From NCBI RefSeq assembly GCF_034674885.1, contig NZ_JAUCDS010000033.1:1-29578 (forward strand): a DNA stretch of 29,578 nt, written 5' to 3'. The notes under the pieces were generated by a model. The model saw only the letters and a list, made by a program, of their open reading frames with translations, ran no database searches and had not been told where the DNA came from. This document shows, in pieces, positions 16,250 through 24,332 of the stretch (its first letter is position 1; each line of letters begins with the position of its first letter). The position numbers and the translations under genes were made by a program. This DNA is from Castellaniella sp034674885 (GTDB lineage: Bacteria; Pseudomonadota; Gammaproteobacteria; Burkholderiales; Burkholderiaceae_B).

Positions 16250-17269
16250 ATGGCCGCCTCGTTCCGGATCCGCCGCTCCACGCCATCGAGCCGCTTCGGC
16301 CTGGCGCTGTTCGCCGTGCTGCTCGCCGTCCTCCTGGCTGCGCCCTGGTGGGCCGGCCGCGCCCACATGCGCCTGTTCGGCGAGGTCTATTCCTTCATGG
16401 CGTTGGCCTGCCTCTGGAACCTGCTGGCCGGCTACGCCGGGCTGGTCTCGGTCGGCCAGCAGGCCTGGGTGGGTTTCGGCGGCTATCTGCTGTTCACCCT
16501 GGCCATGTTCCTCGGCATCCATCCGCTGGCGGCCGTGCCGCTGGCCGGAGTCGCCGCGGCGCTCCTGGCTGTGCCGGTCGCGCCGTTGCTGTTTCGCCTG
16601 CGGGGCGCTTATTTCGCCATCGGCACCTGGGTCCTGGCCGAAGTGTTCCGCCTATCCTTCGCACAGGTGTCCGCGCTCGGCGGCGGCTCGGGTTCGAGCC
16701 TGCCCACGTCCGTGGTCGCGCTGATCGCTCGGGACCGCGCGTTGCGGGACATGGCGATCTACTGGACCGGCCTTGCGCTGGCCGTCGGCACGCTGCTTTT
16801 CGTGGTGCTGTTGCTGCGCTCGAAGGCCGGGCTGGCGCTGACGGCGCTGCGCGACGACGAGATCGCTTCCGACAGCCTCGGCGTCGACGGCGCCCGCATC
16901 AGGCTCGGCGTCTACGTCGCCGTTTCGGGCGTGACGGCCATGGTGGGTGCCTTCATCTTCCTGCAGAAGTTGCGCATCTCACCGGATGCCGCCTTCAGCG
17001 TCAACGACTGGACGGCCTATGTCATCTTCATCGCGGTGATCGGCGGCATCGGCACGATCGAAGGCCCGATCATCGGCACGATCCTTTTCTTCCTGTTGCG
17101 CGAGACGCTGGCCGATCTCGGCACCACCTATCTCCTCGTCCTCGGTGCGGTCGCCATCGGCGTGATGCTGAAGGCGCCCAGGGGCGTATGGGGAATCTTC
17201 ACCCGGAAAACCGGCATCACGCTCGTGCCGATCCAGCGTCACGTCGTCTACCGCGACGACGAGGCTTGA
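16250..17269 (+). CDS. livM: Liv-type ABC transporter permease LivM
   Basis: This 339-residue protein has about nine or ten transmembrane segments and LivM-typical motifs: WNLLAGYAGLVSVGQQAWVG, RLRGAYFAIGTWVLAEV and ALRDDEIASDSLGVD (the ATPase-coupling loop). The ATG lies 3 bases after the livH stop. It completes a five-gene importer: binding protein, LivG, LivF, LivH and LivM. The BKACE gene follows after 20 bases. Confidence 0.93.
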   Translation: MAASFRIRRSTPSSRFGLALFAVLLAVLLAAPWWAGRAHMRLFGEVYSFMALACLWNLLAGYAGLVSVGQQAWVGFGGYLLFTLAMFLGIHPLAAVPLAGVAAALLAVPVAPLLFRLRGAYFAIGTWVLAEVFRLSFAQVSALGGGSGSSLPTSVVALIARDRALRDMAIYWTGLALAVGTLLFVVLLLRSKAGLALTALRDDEIASDSLGVDGARIRLGVYVAVSGVTAMVGAFIFLQKLRISPDAAFSVNDWTAYVIFIAVIGGIGTIEGPIIGTILFFLLRETLADLGTTYLLVLGAVAIGVMLKAPRGVWGIFTRKTGITLVPIQRHVVYRDDEA

Positions 17270-17289
17270 AAACCCCAAAGGAAACGAAA

Positions 17290-18228
17290 ATGGCAGATCT
17301 CTCCAAGAAAGTCATCATCACTTGCGCGGTGACCGGCGCTATCCACACGCCGACCCTGTCGCCGGCCCTGCCGTACACGCCGGCCGATATCGCGCGGCAG
17401 GCGATCGACGCGGCCGAGGCCGGCGCCGCCATCCTGCACCTGCATGCCCGCGACCCCGAGACGGGCGCGCCGACCGGCGATCCCGAGGTCTTCGCCCGGT
17501 TCCTGCCGGCGATCCACGAGGCCACCGACGCGGTGATCAACTTGACCACCGGCGGCAGCCCGGAGATGACGGTCGAGCAGCGTCTCGCGGCGGCGCTGCG
17601 TTTCAAGCCGGAAATGTGCTCCCTGAACATGGGGTCCATGAATTTTTCCTTTCATGGGATGGGCTCCAGGATCGACACCTGGAAATTTCCCTGGGAGCGT
17701 CAATACATCCTCGACAGCGAGTCCTTCATCTTCAGGAACACGTTCAAGGACGTGGCCCGCGTCTACGAGTTGATGTCCGACTATGGCACTCGCTACGAGC
17801 ATGAGTGCTATGACATCGGGCATCTCTACAATCTGGCCTATTTCGTCGATCGTGGCCTCGTCAAGCCGCCTTTCTTCATCCAGAGCGTGTTCGGCATCCT
17901 GGGCGGCATCGGTGCCGATCCGGATAATGTGATGTTCATGCGGCGGACGGCGGATCGGCTCTTTGGCGGCGACTACGTCTGGTCCGCTCTGGCCGCCGGC
18001 CGCCACCAGATGCCCTTGATCACGCAGGCTGCCATGCTCGGCGGCAATGTTCGGGTGGGGCTCGAGGATTCCCTGTTCATCCAGCGGGGTGAGTTGGCCG
18101 CCAGCAATGCCCAGCAGGTCGGGAAGATCCGGCGGATCCTGGAAGACCTGGGCATGAAGATCGCGACGCCCGCCGAGGCCCGGGAAATCCTGGCGTTGAA
18201 AGGCAAGACCCATGTCGAGTTTGCTTGA
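17290..18228 (+). CDS. Beta-keto acid cleavage enzyme (BKACE, formerly DUF849)
   Basis: This 312-residue TIM-barrel protein belongs to the BKACE family. Members condense a beta-keto acid with acetyl-CoA and cleave it to acetoacetate and an acyl-CoA, using a zinc ion. The metal-binding HLHARDP (His50, His52) and the N-terminal IITCAVTGAIHTPTLSP are visible. AAGGAAAC lies upstream of the ATG. It is the last gene of the operon, after the Liv transporter, with a hydroxyacyl dehydrogenase upstream that could make its keto-acid substrate; other BKACE enzymes act the same way after carnitine dehydrogenase or in lysine fermentation. BKACE substrates vary widely, so the acyl group is unknown. Confidence 0.92.
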   Translation: MADLSKKVIITCAVTGAIHTPTLSPALPYTPADIARQAIDAAEAGAAILHLHARDPETGAPTGDPEVFARFLPAIHEATDAVINLTTGGSPEMTVEQRLAAALRFKPEMCSLNMGSMNFSFHGMGSRIDTWKFPWERQYILDSESFIFRNTFKDVARVYELMSDYGTRYEHECYDIGHLYNLAYFVDRGLVKPPFFIQSVFGILGGIGADPDNVMFMRRTADRLFGGDYVWSALAAGRHQMPLITQAAMLGGNVRVGLEDSLFIQRGELAASNAQQVGKIRRILEDLGMKIATPAEAREILALKGKTHVEFA

Positions 18229-18286
18229 TTTCCAACCGATCATTCCCCATAATCAAAAATTAAGCGGTACAAATGTATCGCATAAT
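18225..18286 (+). promoter_or_regulatory. Promoter and operator B of the YCF48/RND operon
   Basis: TTGATT (18225-18230), overlapping the BKACE stop, is followed after 17 bp by CATAAT (18248-18253). CGGTAC-AAAT-GTATCG (18265-18280), extended to GCGGTACA-AA-TGTATCGC with one mismatch between arms, lies about 12 bp downstream, where a repressor would block initiation. CATAATGG follows the operator. The second CATAAT (18281-18286) could itself be a -10 element. Confidence 0.65.
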
Positions 18287-18306
18287 GGAAAAAAGGACGA
18301 GACAAA

Positions 18307-19404
18307 ATGAGCATCGCAATTCTGGGCGCTGCGAGACGGGTCGGGTTCTGGGCGCTTCTGGGGATGCTCTGGGCCGGGGCGGCGTTGCCTGCAGAGGCGG
18401 TCACCACGCCGGAATCCCGCCCGGCCACTCTGGTGAGGCATCCCGAAAAAGCCTGGCTGCAGGCTATAGTCCGGGCGGGTAACCGTCTGGTCGCGGTCGG
18501 TGAACGCGGCCTGATCCTGTATTCGGATGATACGGGGAGAAGCTGGATACAGGCGCGGGTGCCGGTGGCCGTGACCATGACTGCGGTGTTTTTCGTCGAC
18601 GAGCGGCATGGCTGGGCAGTGGGTCATTACGGAACGGTGCTCCATAGCGACGATGGCGGGAAGAACTGGCGGCGCCAGCTCGATGGCGTCACTGCCGCGC
18701 AAATCGAACTAGCTGCCGCTGGACGCCAGGCCGGCGCGGCCGGGGGCAGGCGTCAGGCATCCGCCAGGCGCCTGGTCGACGATGGCCCGGACAAGCCGTT
18801 TCTCGACCTCCTTTTCTTTGATGCGGACAACGGAATCGTCGTTGGCGCCTACAACCTGGCTTTTCGCACCAGCGATGGCGGGCGGACCTGGGAATCGCTG
18901 ATGGGGGGGATCGACAATCCCGGGGAAAACCATCTCTATGCGATTCGCGGAACCCGCGCCAGGCTCTATATCGTGGGCGAGCAGGGGTTGGTTCTGCGTT
19001 CCTCTGATGGCGGCCGCACCTTCGGCCGGCTGACCTCGCCCTATGAGGGCAGTTATTTCTCCGCCGCGGTGCTGCCTTCCGGCGACCTGGTCGTCGCCGG
19101 CCTGCGCGGCAATGCCTATCGCCTGACTGGTCAGGGGGATCACTGGACGCGGATCGAATTGCCCACGCCGGTTTCTGTTACGGCGCTGGCCGTCGACGGC
19201 CAGCGGCTGTATTTCGCCAATCAGGCGGGCCAGGTCTATGAGAGCGAGGATGATGGCCAGCACCTGAAACCCCGGGCGCTGGCACAGATGCCGATGTTGA
19301 CCGGGCTTCTGCCATTGGCTGATGGTTCATTGTTCGCCACGGGCTTGCAAGGTGTCGCCCGCCTTGCGCCCGCGTCTACGGTGAAGGACAGCGGGGCGGA
19401 TTGA
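18307..19404 (+). CDS. YCF48-like (BNR-repeat beta-propeller) periplasmic protein
   Basis: This 365-residue protein has a hydrophobic signal region (about residues 8-30, FWALLGMLWAGAALPAEA). Repeated beta-propeller blades follow, each ending in a G-x3-SDDxGxxW-like motif: LILYSDDTGRSW, VLHSDDGGKNW, FRTSDGGRTW, VLRSSDGGRTF and VYESEDDGQH. An Ala/Arg-rich insert (AAAGRQAGAAGGRRQASARR) interrupts the second and third blades. The fold is that of photosystem II assembly factor Ycf48/HCF136, but in heterotrophic bacteria such proteins are usually encoded beside RND/MMPL exporters, as here (36 bases from the next gene). A periplasmic accessory role for the exporter is inferred. AAGGACGAG lies upstream of the ATG, and operator B is about 30 bp upstream. 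Confidence 0.85.
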   Translation: MSIAILGAARRVGFWALLGMLWAGAALPAEAVTTPESRPATLVRHPEKAWLQAIVRAGNRLVAVGERGLILYSDDTGRSWIQARVPVAVTMTAVFFVDERHGWAVGHYGTVLHSDDGGKNWRRQLDGVTAAQIELAAAGRQAGAAGGRRQASARRLVDDGPDKPFLDLLFFDADNGIVVGAYNLAFRTSDGGRTWESLMGGIDNPGENHLYAIRGTRARLYIVGEQGLVLRSSDGGRTFGRLTSPYEGSYFSAAVLPSGDLVVAGLRGNAYRLTGQGDHWTRIELPTPVSVTALAVDGQRLYFANQAGQVYESEDDGQHLKPRALAQMPMLTGLLPLADGSLFATGLQGVARLAPASTVKDSGAD

Positions 19405-19440
19405 TCGCCGCCCGCGCCAGCCAAAAATACGAGGATACTC

Positions 19441-21891
19441 ATGAATCCCTCCCATGTTTCCGCTCCGCCTGTCGTTCGTGACCTGGCGGAATTCGACAAG
19501 CACTCGGGCTCTTTCGTCGAGCAGTTGCTGTTCAACAACCGCCTGGTCGTGATTCTGATCTGCGTGCTCGTCACCGCGCTGCTTGGATCTCAGGCGCTTG
19601 GCCTGCGCCTCAACACGAGTTTCGAGAAGACCATTCCGGCCAATCATCCCTACATCACCAATTACATGCAGCATCGCACGGACCTCAAGGGGCTGGGCAA
19701 TGCGGTGCGCATCGCGGTCGAAAACAAGAAGGGGACCATCTACGATGCGGCCTATCTGGAGACGGTGCGTCAGATCAACGACGAGGTCTTTCTGATTCCC
19801 GGTGTGGATCGCGCATTCATGAAGTCCCTGTGGACCCCGAGCACACGCTGGGTTGGCGTGACTGAAGAAGGTCTCGAAGGCGGTCCGGTCATTCCCGAAG
19901 GCTATGACGGCTCGCCAAAAAGCCTGGCCCGGCTCGAGGCGAACATCGCCCGCTCCGGCGAGATTGGCCAGATCATCGCACTCGATGCCCGCTCGAGTGC
20001 GATCTACGTGCCGCTTCTGAGCAAGGACGCCCAGGGCCGTCCGGTGGATTATGCTGATTTTTCCCGAGCGCTGGAGAATATCCGTAGCAAGCATCAAAGC
20101 GATGACGTCGCCATTCATATCACTGGTTTTGCGAAAATCGTGGGCGACCTGATCGATGGCCTGAAAGAGGTCCTGGTCTTCTTCGTGATCGCGGTGCTGA
20201 TCGCGGCGGCGATGGTGTTCTGGTTTACCCGCTGTGTGCGCAGCACCGCCCTGGTCGTGCTGGTGTCGATGATCGCCGTGACGTGGCAACTGGGGCTGTT
20301 GCCGCTGCTCGGCTTCGACCTCGATCCCTATTCGATGCTCGTTCCCTTCCTGGTTTTCGCGATCGGCATGAGTCACGGCGCCCAGAAGATGAATGGCGTG
20401 ATGCAGGACATCGGTCGCGGCACGCATCGGTTGGTGGCCGCCCGCTATACGTTCCGCCGCCTGTTCCTGGCTGGCCTGACCGCGCTGCTGGCGGATGCCG
20501 TGGGCTTCGCGGTGCTGCTGCTGATCGATATCCAGGTCATCCGCGAGCTTGCGATCGCGGCAAGCCTGGGCGTCGTCGCGCTGATCTTCACCAACCTGAT
20601 TCTGCTGCCGATCCTGCTGTCCTATACCGGGGTCAGCCAGAAGGCGGCGCTGCGCAGCCTGCGCGAGGAGACCTTGAGCAGCGGGCCCGAGGCCACCAGG
20701 CATCCGGTCTGGCGTTTCCTGGACTTGTTCACGACGCGGAAGTGGGGCAGTGCCGCCATTGGGGCCGCGATGGTGCTGGCCGGGGTAGGATTTTTCTACA
20801 GCCAGCAGCTCAAGATCGGCGATCTGGATCCAGGCGCGCCGGAACTCAGGCCTGGTTCGCGCTACAACCAGGACGTCGTTTTCATGAATCGGGCCTATGG
20901 CGCCAGCAGCGATGTCTTCGCCGTGCTCGTGAAGACGCCCGAGGGCGGGGCCGGATGCACCAAATACGATACCTTGATGCGAGTCGATGCCCTGGAATGG
21001 CAGATCAGGCAGCTCGCAGGGGTCGATTCGACGAATACGCTGGCTTTGATGAACCGCCGCGTCCTGGTCGGGCTCAACGAGGGCAATCCCAAATGGTATG
21101 AACTGATCAAGAACCAGGACATGCTCAACTTCATCACCGCCCAGGCGCCGCGCGGCCTGTACAACGAGTCCTGCGATCTGCTGACGATCTTCGCTTATCT
21201 GCGTGATCACAAGGCCGATACCCTGGCCAGCGTGGTCAACGAGGTCAAACAGTTCGCCAAAGAAAACGACAGTGTCAACGCCAGGTTCCTGCTCGCCGCC
21301 GGCTCCGCCGGCATCGAGGCGGCGACCAATATCGCCGTCAAGCAGGCATGGCGCGAAATGTTGTTCCTGGTGTACGGCGCCGTGATCATCCTGAGCTTCA
21401 TCACGTTCCGCTCATGGCGCGGCGTGCTGGTCGCGGTACTGCCGCTGATGCTGACCTCCATCCTGGCTGAGGCGCTGATGGTTTCCCTCGGCATGGGGGT
21501 CAAGGTTGCCACGCTGCCGGTGATCGCGCTCGGGGTGGGGATCGGTGTCGACTATGCGCTTTATATCCTGTCGGTCATGCTGACGCATCTGCGCGCCGGG
21601 CTCAGCCTGTCCGAAGCCTACTATCGCGCGCTGCGGTTCACCGGCAAGGTCGTGATGCTGACCGGCGTCACGCTGGCCGTCGGAGTGGCCACCTGGACGT
21701 TCTCGAGCATCAAGTTCCAGGCCGACATGGGAATACTGTTGGCCTTCATGTTCCTCTGGAACATGCTGGGCGCGATGATTCTATTGCCCGCACTGGCCAG
21801 GCTGCTGCTGACGCCGGCGTATTTCGCCAAGCGGGCGCAATCGGGCGTCGCGAGCGCCAAGCGGGTGCTGGCGGCCGCGCCGCCGGGCTGA
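19441..21891 (+). CDS. RND/MMPL-superfamily exporter
   Basis: This 816-residue inner-membrane protein has the duplicated RND layout: one transmembrane helix (about 35-55), a large periplasmic loop, five helices, then the same pattern again after about residue 430. The second half contains GVGIGVDYALYILSVM, matching the conserved helix-4 motif with its Asp, and the first half FAIGMSHGAQKMNGVM, where the acidic residue is absent. AGGA precedes the ATG. Single-chain RND proteins of this size with YCF48, DUF1302 and DUF1329 partners are recurrent in proteobacteria and are thought to move hydrophobic molecules across the envelope; direction and cargo are not established. A terminator follows the stop. 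Confidence 0.92.
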   Translation: MNPSHVSAPPVVRDLAEFDKHSGSFVEQLLFNNRLVVILICVLVTALLGSQALGLRLNTSFEKTIPANHPYITNYMQHRTDLKGLGNAVRIAVENKKGTIYDAAYLETVRQINDEVFLIPGVDRAFMKSLWTPSTRWVGVTEEGLEGGPVIPEGYDGSPKSLARLEANIARSGEIGQIIALDARSSAIYVPLLSKDAQGRPVDYADFSRALENIRSKHQSDDVAIHITGFAKIVGDLIDGLKEVLVFFVIAVLIAAAMVFWFTRCVRSTALVVLVSMIAVTWQLGLLPLLGFDLDPYSMLVPFLVFAIGMSHGAQKMNGVMQDIGRGTHRLVAARYTFRRLFLAGLTALLADAVGFAVLLLIDIQVIRELAIAASLGVVALIFTNLILLPILLSYTGVSQKAALRSLREETLSSGPEATRHPVWRFLDLFTTRKWGSAAIGAAMVLAGVGFFYSQQLKIGDLDPGAPELRPGSRYNQDVVFMNRAYGASSDVFAVLVKTPEGGAGCTKYDTLMRVDALEWQIRQLAGVDSTNTLALMNRRVLVGLNEGNPKWYELIKNQDMLNFITAQAPRGLYNESCDLLTIFAYLRDHKADTLASVVNEVKQFAKENDSVNARFLLAAGSAGIEAATNIAVKQAWREMLFLVYGAVIILSFITFRSWRGVLVAVLPLMLTSILAEALMVSLGMGVKVATLPVIALGVGIGVDYALYILSVMLTHLRAGLSLSEAYYRALRFTGKVVMLTGVTLAVGVATWTFSSIKFQADMGILLAFMFLWNMLGAMILLPALARLLLTPAYFAKRAQSGVASAKRVLAAAPPG

Positions 21892-21910
21892 GCCGCAGAG
21901 TGTTCCCGAC

Positions 21911-21943
21911 GAAAAGGCCGCCTGTTTTACGGGCAGCCTTTTC
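21911..21943. terminator. Bidirectional terminator between RND and IclR-2 genes
   Basis: GAAAAGGC (21911-21918) and GCCTTTTC (21936-21943) form an 8-bp stem, extended inward by three more pairs past one mismatch. A/T runs flank both sides, so it can serve the forward RND gene and the reverse IclR-2 gene. Confidence 0.8.
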
Positions 21944-21959
21944 CTGCGTGTTTGCTTTG

Positions 21960-22742
21960 TCAGAGTTGCTTGATCAGCGCGCCGCAGTGCCTGGACAGGG
22001 CTGCGATGAGTTCCTGCTCGCGGATGGCGAAACGCTGGGTCGGCACCGGAATGGAAATGGCGGCGATCTCATCGCCGTGGCAGCGGAAGGCCATAGCGAC
22101 GGCGCAGATGCCCTCGGAGTTTTCTTCGCGGTCGAACGCGATGCCCGACGTGCGTATTGTGGCCAGTTCGGTTTCGAGCGCATCCCATGAAGAGCGCGTA
22201 TTCGACGTGTTCTTTTCCAGGTGGAGACGTTTTTTCAGCTTGGCGAGTTCCGAAGCGTTCAGCAGCGCCAGCATGGCTTTGCCGTTAGCGGCGGAATGCA
22301 GCGGGAACGAGGCGCCGACCGATGAGACGGCGACCAGGCGATGGCTGCCGGCAATCTGGTCGATGAAGACCGCCTTGTCCTGGTCCATGAGGGACAGGTC
22401 GACGGTCTCGCCGGTTTCCTTGGCCAAGGCCTCGAGCGTGCCCCGGGCGGAGTCGGCGATGTTGAAGCGTGTTGCGGCGGCCAGGGAGATCAGGGCCGGC
22501 CCCAGACGCACCCCCATGGTCGCGGATGAGGCGATCAGCAGGTTTTCCTGGTCCAGGGCATCGACGATGCGCTGGACCGTGGACCGCGGAAGCCCGACCA
22601 GCTTGCCGATTTCTCCTAGCGACAAGCCATCGGGATGGCGCTGCAGGATCCTGAGGATCGCAGCGGCACGGGCGATGACCTGGATTCCCCCCTTATCCTG
22701 GGTGTTCGGTTGGGCAATGGCTTGAGCGCCGCTTCGGGGCAT
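21960..22742 (-). CDS. IclR-family transcriptional regulator (IclR-2)
   Basis: This 260-residue protein is a second IclR regulator. The winged helix-turn-helix lies at about 18-75 with recognition sequence PRSTVQRIVDALDQENLL. The effector domain contains FPLHSAANGKAMLALL and EENSEGICAVAMAF. Compared with IclR-1, the helix-turn-helix is nearly the same (RSTVQRIVD identical) while the effector domain is more divergent, suggesting related operators but possibly different effectors. AGGAG lies 8 bases upstream of the ATG. No copy of the recurrent operator is visible in its own promoter; a CTGGTACCAG palindrome lies at 22753-22762. It is convergent with the RND gene and lies downstream of the aldehyde dehydrogenase operon. 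Confidence 0.93.
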   Translation of the reverse strand: MPRSGAQAIAQPNTQDKGGIQVIARAAAILRILQRHPDGLSLGEIGKLVGLPRSTVQRIVDALDQENLLIASSATMGVRLGPALISLAAATRFNIADSARGTLEALAKETGETVDLSLMDQDKAVFIDQIAGSHRLVAVSSVGASFPLHSAANGKAMLALLNASELAKLKKRLHLEKNTSNTRSSWDALETELATIRTSGIAFDREENSEGICAVAMAFRCHGDEIAAISIPVPTQRFAIREQELIAALSRHCGALIKQL

Positions 22743-22827
22743 GCGGATTCTCCTGGTACCAGTGTGGGAGTCATTGGAAGCCTGAAATTATCCCATGGCA
22801 TCCGCAGCAATAGTAGCAAAGCGCAAA

Positions 22828-22855
22828 CAGCGGCCGTTGCTTGTGCTGGCCGCTG
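22828..22855 (-). terminator. Terminator of the FAD/ThDP/aldehyde dehydrogenase operon
   Basis: CAGCGGCC (22828-22835) and GGCCGCTG (22848-22855) form a perfect 8-bp stem with a 12-nt loop. On the reverse strand TTTGCGCTTT follows. It lies 25 bases past the aldehyde dehydrogenase stop, where the operon should end. Confidence 0.65.
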
Positions 22856-22879
22856 GATTCCGTTCGAGGGCATGCGGTT

Positions 22880-24310
22880 TCAGTTCTTCATGACCTTGAC
22901 TGTCTGGATGGAAGTGTATTCCGCAAGTCCGTAATGGCCGAATTCGACCCCGATCCCGGACTGCTTGACGCCGCCGAACGGCGCATCGGGCTGGATGGCG
23001 CCATGCTCGTTGACCCAGGCCGTGCCGCATTCCAGGCGCCGGGCGAGCGCCGTAGCCAGGGCGATGTCGTTCGACCAGATCGAACCGCCCAGGCCGTTGG
23101 GGTTATCGTTGGCGAGCGCGATCGCCTCGTCGAGGTCCCGGTATTTGATGACTGGCAGGATCGGTCCGAACTGTTCCTCGTCGACCAGGGGCGTACCATT
23201 GCTGATGTCGGCGACGATAGTGGGCTCGAAGAAATACCCCGCCCGGGCGATCGCCCGGCCGCCTGTCAGGAGGCGCGCTCCCCGGGACTTGGCATTGTCG
23301 GCCAGCGACTGGACGATCTGGCGCTGTTCCTCGTTTTGCAGCGGTCCGAGTTCGGTGCCGTCGGCCATCCCATCGCCGACCACCACGGTTCTGGCCTGGA
23401 TGGCAAGCTCATCGCAGAGTGCCTCGTAGATGCTTTCATGCACATAGAGGCGTTTCAGGCAGGCGCAGGTCTGGCCGTTATTATGGAAAGCGGCCTTGAA
23501 GAGTTTCCGGGCGATGGCCTTGGGGTCCACGTCGGGAAGAACAATGCCGGCATCATTGCCGCCAAGTTCCAGTGTCAGCCGTTTCAGATTGTTCGCGGCG
23601 GCGCCCATGATTTTCTTGCCGGTGGGCGTGGAGCCGGTGAAGACGATCTTGTCGATGCCGGGGTGGCCGGCGATCGCCGAGCCGATGCCGCTGCCGTGGG
23701 TTCCGATGACGATGTTCAGCACCCCGGGCGGCAGGATGCCGTTGGCGAGTTCGACGAAACGGGCGGTGGCAACCGGGGTGACCTCGGCCGGTTTCAGGAC
23801 CACGGTATTTCCGGCGCGCAGGGCCGGGATCACGTGCCAGATCGCGATCATCAGCGGCCAGTTCCAGGGCGTGATCGAGCCGACGACGCCCAGAGGCTTG
23901 CGGTGTACCTCGATGCGCGCCTCGGCGTTGTCCTGGATGACCTCCACCGGCAGGGACAGGCCGCCGGTGACGCGTGTCCAGGCAATCGCGCCGCCGACTT
24001 CCATCTGCGAACCGATGCCGTCGAGCCCGATCAGGGGTTTGCCGCTTTCGAGGGTGAGCAGTTCCATCAGCTCGGCCATGTGGGCTTCGAGCAGATCGGC
24101 GAGCTGGCCGATCAGCGCCTGGCGCTGCCCGTCCGGTGTCCGGCTCCAGGCCGGGAACGCGGTCCGCGCGGCCTTGACCGCGGCATCGACGTGGCTCGCG
24201 TCGCCGGCGGCGACCCGGGCGAAGGGCGCGCCGGTGGCCGGATTGACGACCTCGAAGGTGGCGGCTCCGGACACGGCGCGGCCGTTGATAGTCATGTCGT
24301 ATGTGTTCAC
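22880..24310 (-). CDS. NAD(P)-dependent aldehyde dehydrogenase
   Basis: This 476-residue enzyme is a full-length aldehyde dehydrogenase with the oxyanion Asn150 in PWNWP, cofactor-site FTGST (about 224-228), general base Glu248 in LELGG, and nucleophile Cys282 in GQTC. The start is a GTG at 24310, supported by GGAG 6 bases upstream; an ATG five codons later (24295) is the alternative. It is the last gene of a five-gene operon, after a ThDP enzyme that could release an aldehyde, so oxidation of that aldehyde to an acid is a natural role. The best-matching class is broad-specificity ALDH (succinate-semialdehyde or medium-chain type); substrate is undetermined. Confidence 0.93.
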   Translation of the reverse strand: MNTYDMTINGRAVSGAATFEVVNPATGAPFARVAAGDASHVDAAVKAARTAFPAWSRTPDGQRQALIGQLADLLEAHMAELMELLTLESGKPLIGLDGIGSQMEVGGAIAWTRVTGGLSLPVEVIQDNAEARIEVHRKPLGVVGSITPWNWPLMIAIWHVIPALRAGNTVVLKPAEVTPVATARFVELANGILPPGVLNIVIGTHGSGIGSAIAGHPGIDKIVFTGSTPTGKKIMGAAANNLKRLTLELGGNDAGIVLPDVDPKAIARKLFKAAFHNNGQTCACLKRLYVHESIYEALCDELAIQARTVVVGDGMADGTELGPLQNEEQRQIVQSLADNAKSRGARLLTGGRAIARAGYFFEPTIVADISNGTPLVDEEQFGPILPVIKYRDLDEAIALANDNPNGLGGSIWSNDIALATALARRLECGTAWVNEHGAIQPDAPFGGVKQSGIGVEFGHYGLAEYTSIQTVKVMKN

Positions 24311-24332
24311 AGGAAACTCCGTGGGGACAGGG

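Noticed and set aside
11601..18228. Carnitine degradation pathway (carnitine dehydrogenase-like enzyme plus BKACE)
   Set aside because: No thioesterase, glycine-betaine genes or betaine-type transporter accompany them, and the surrounding envelope and FAD genes point to a hydrophobic substrate.
18307..19404. Photosystem II assembly factor and hence a phototroph
   Set aside because: YCF48-like propellers next to RND exporters are common in heterotrophic proteobacteria, and no photosynthesis gene is present.
22753..22762. CTGGTACCAG palindrome upstream of IclR-2 as another regulon operator
   Set aside because: It shares GGTACC by symmetry but lacks the 4-bp spaced CRRTAC/GTAYYG halves and the conserved flank.
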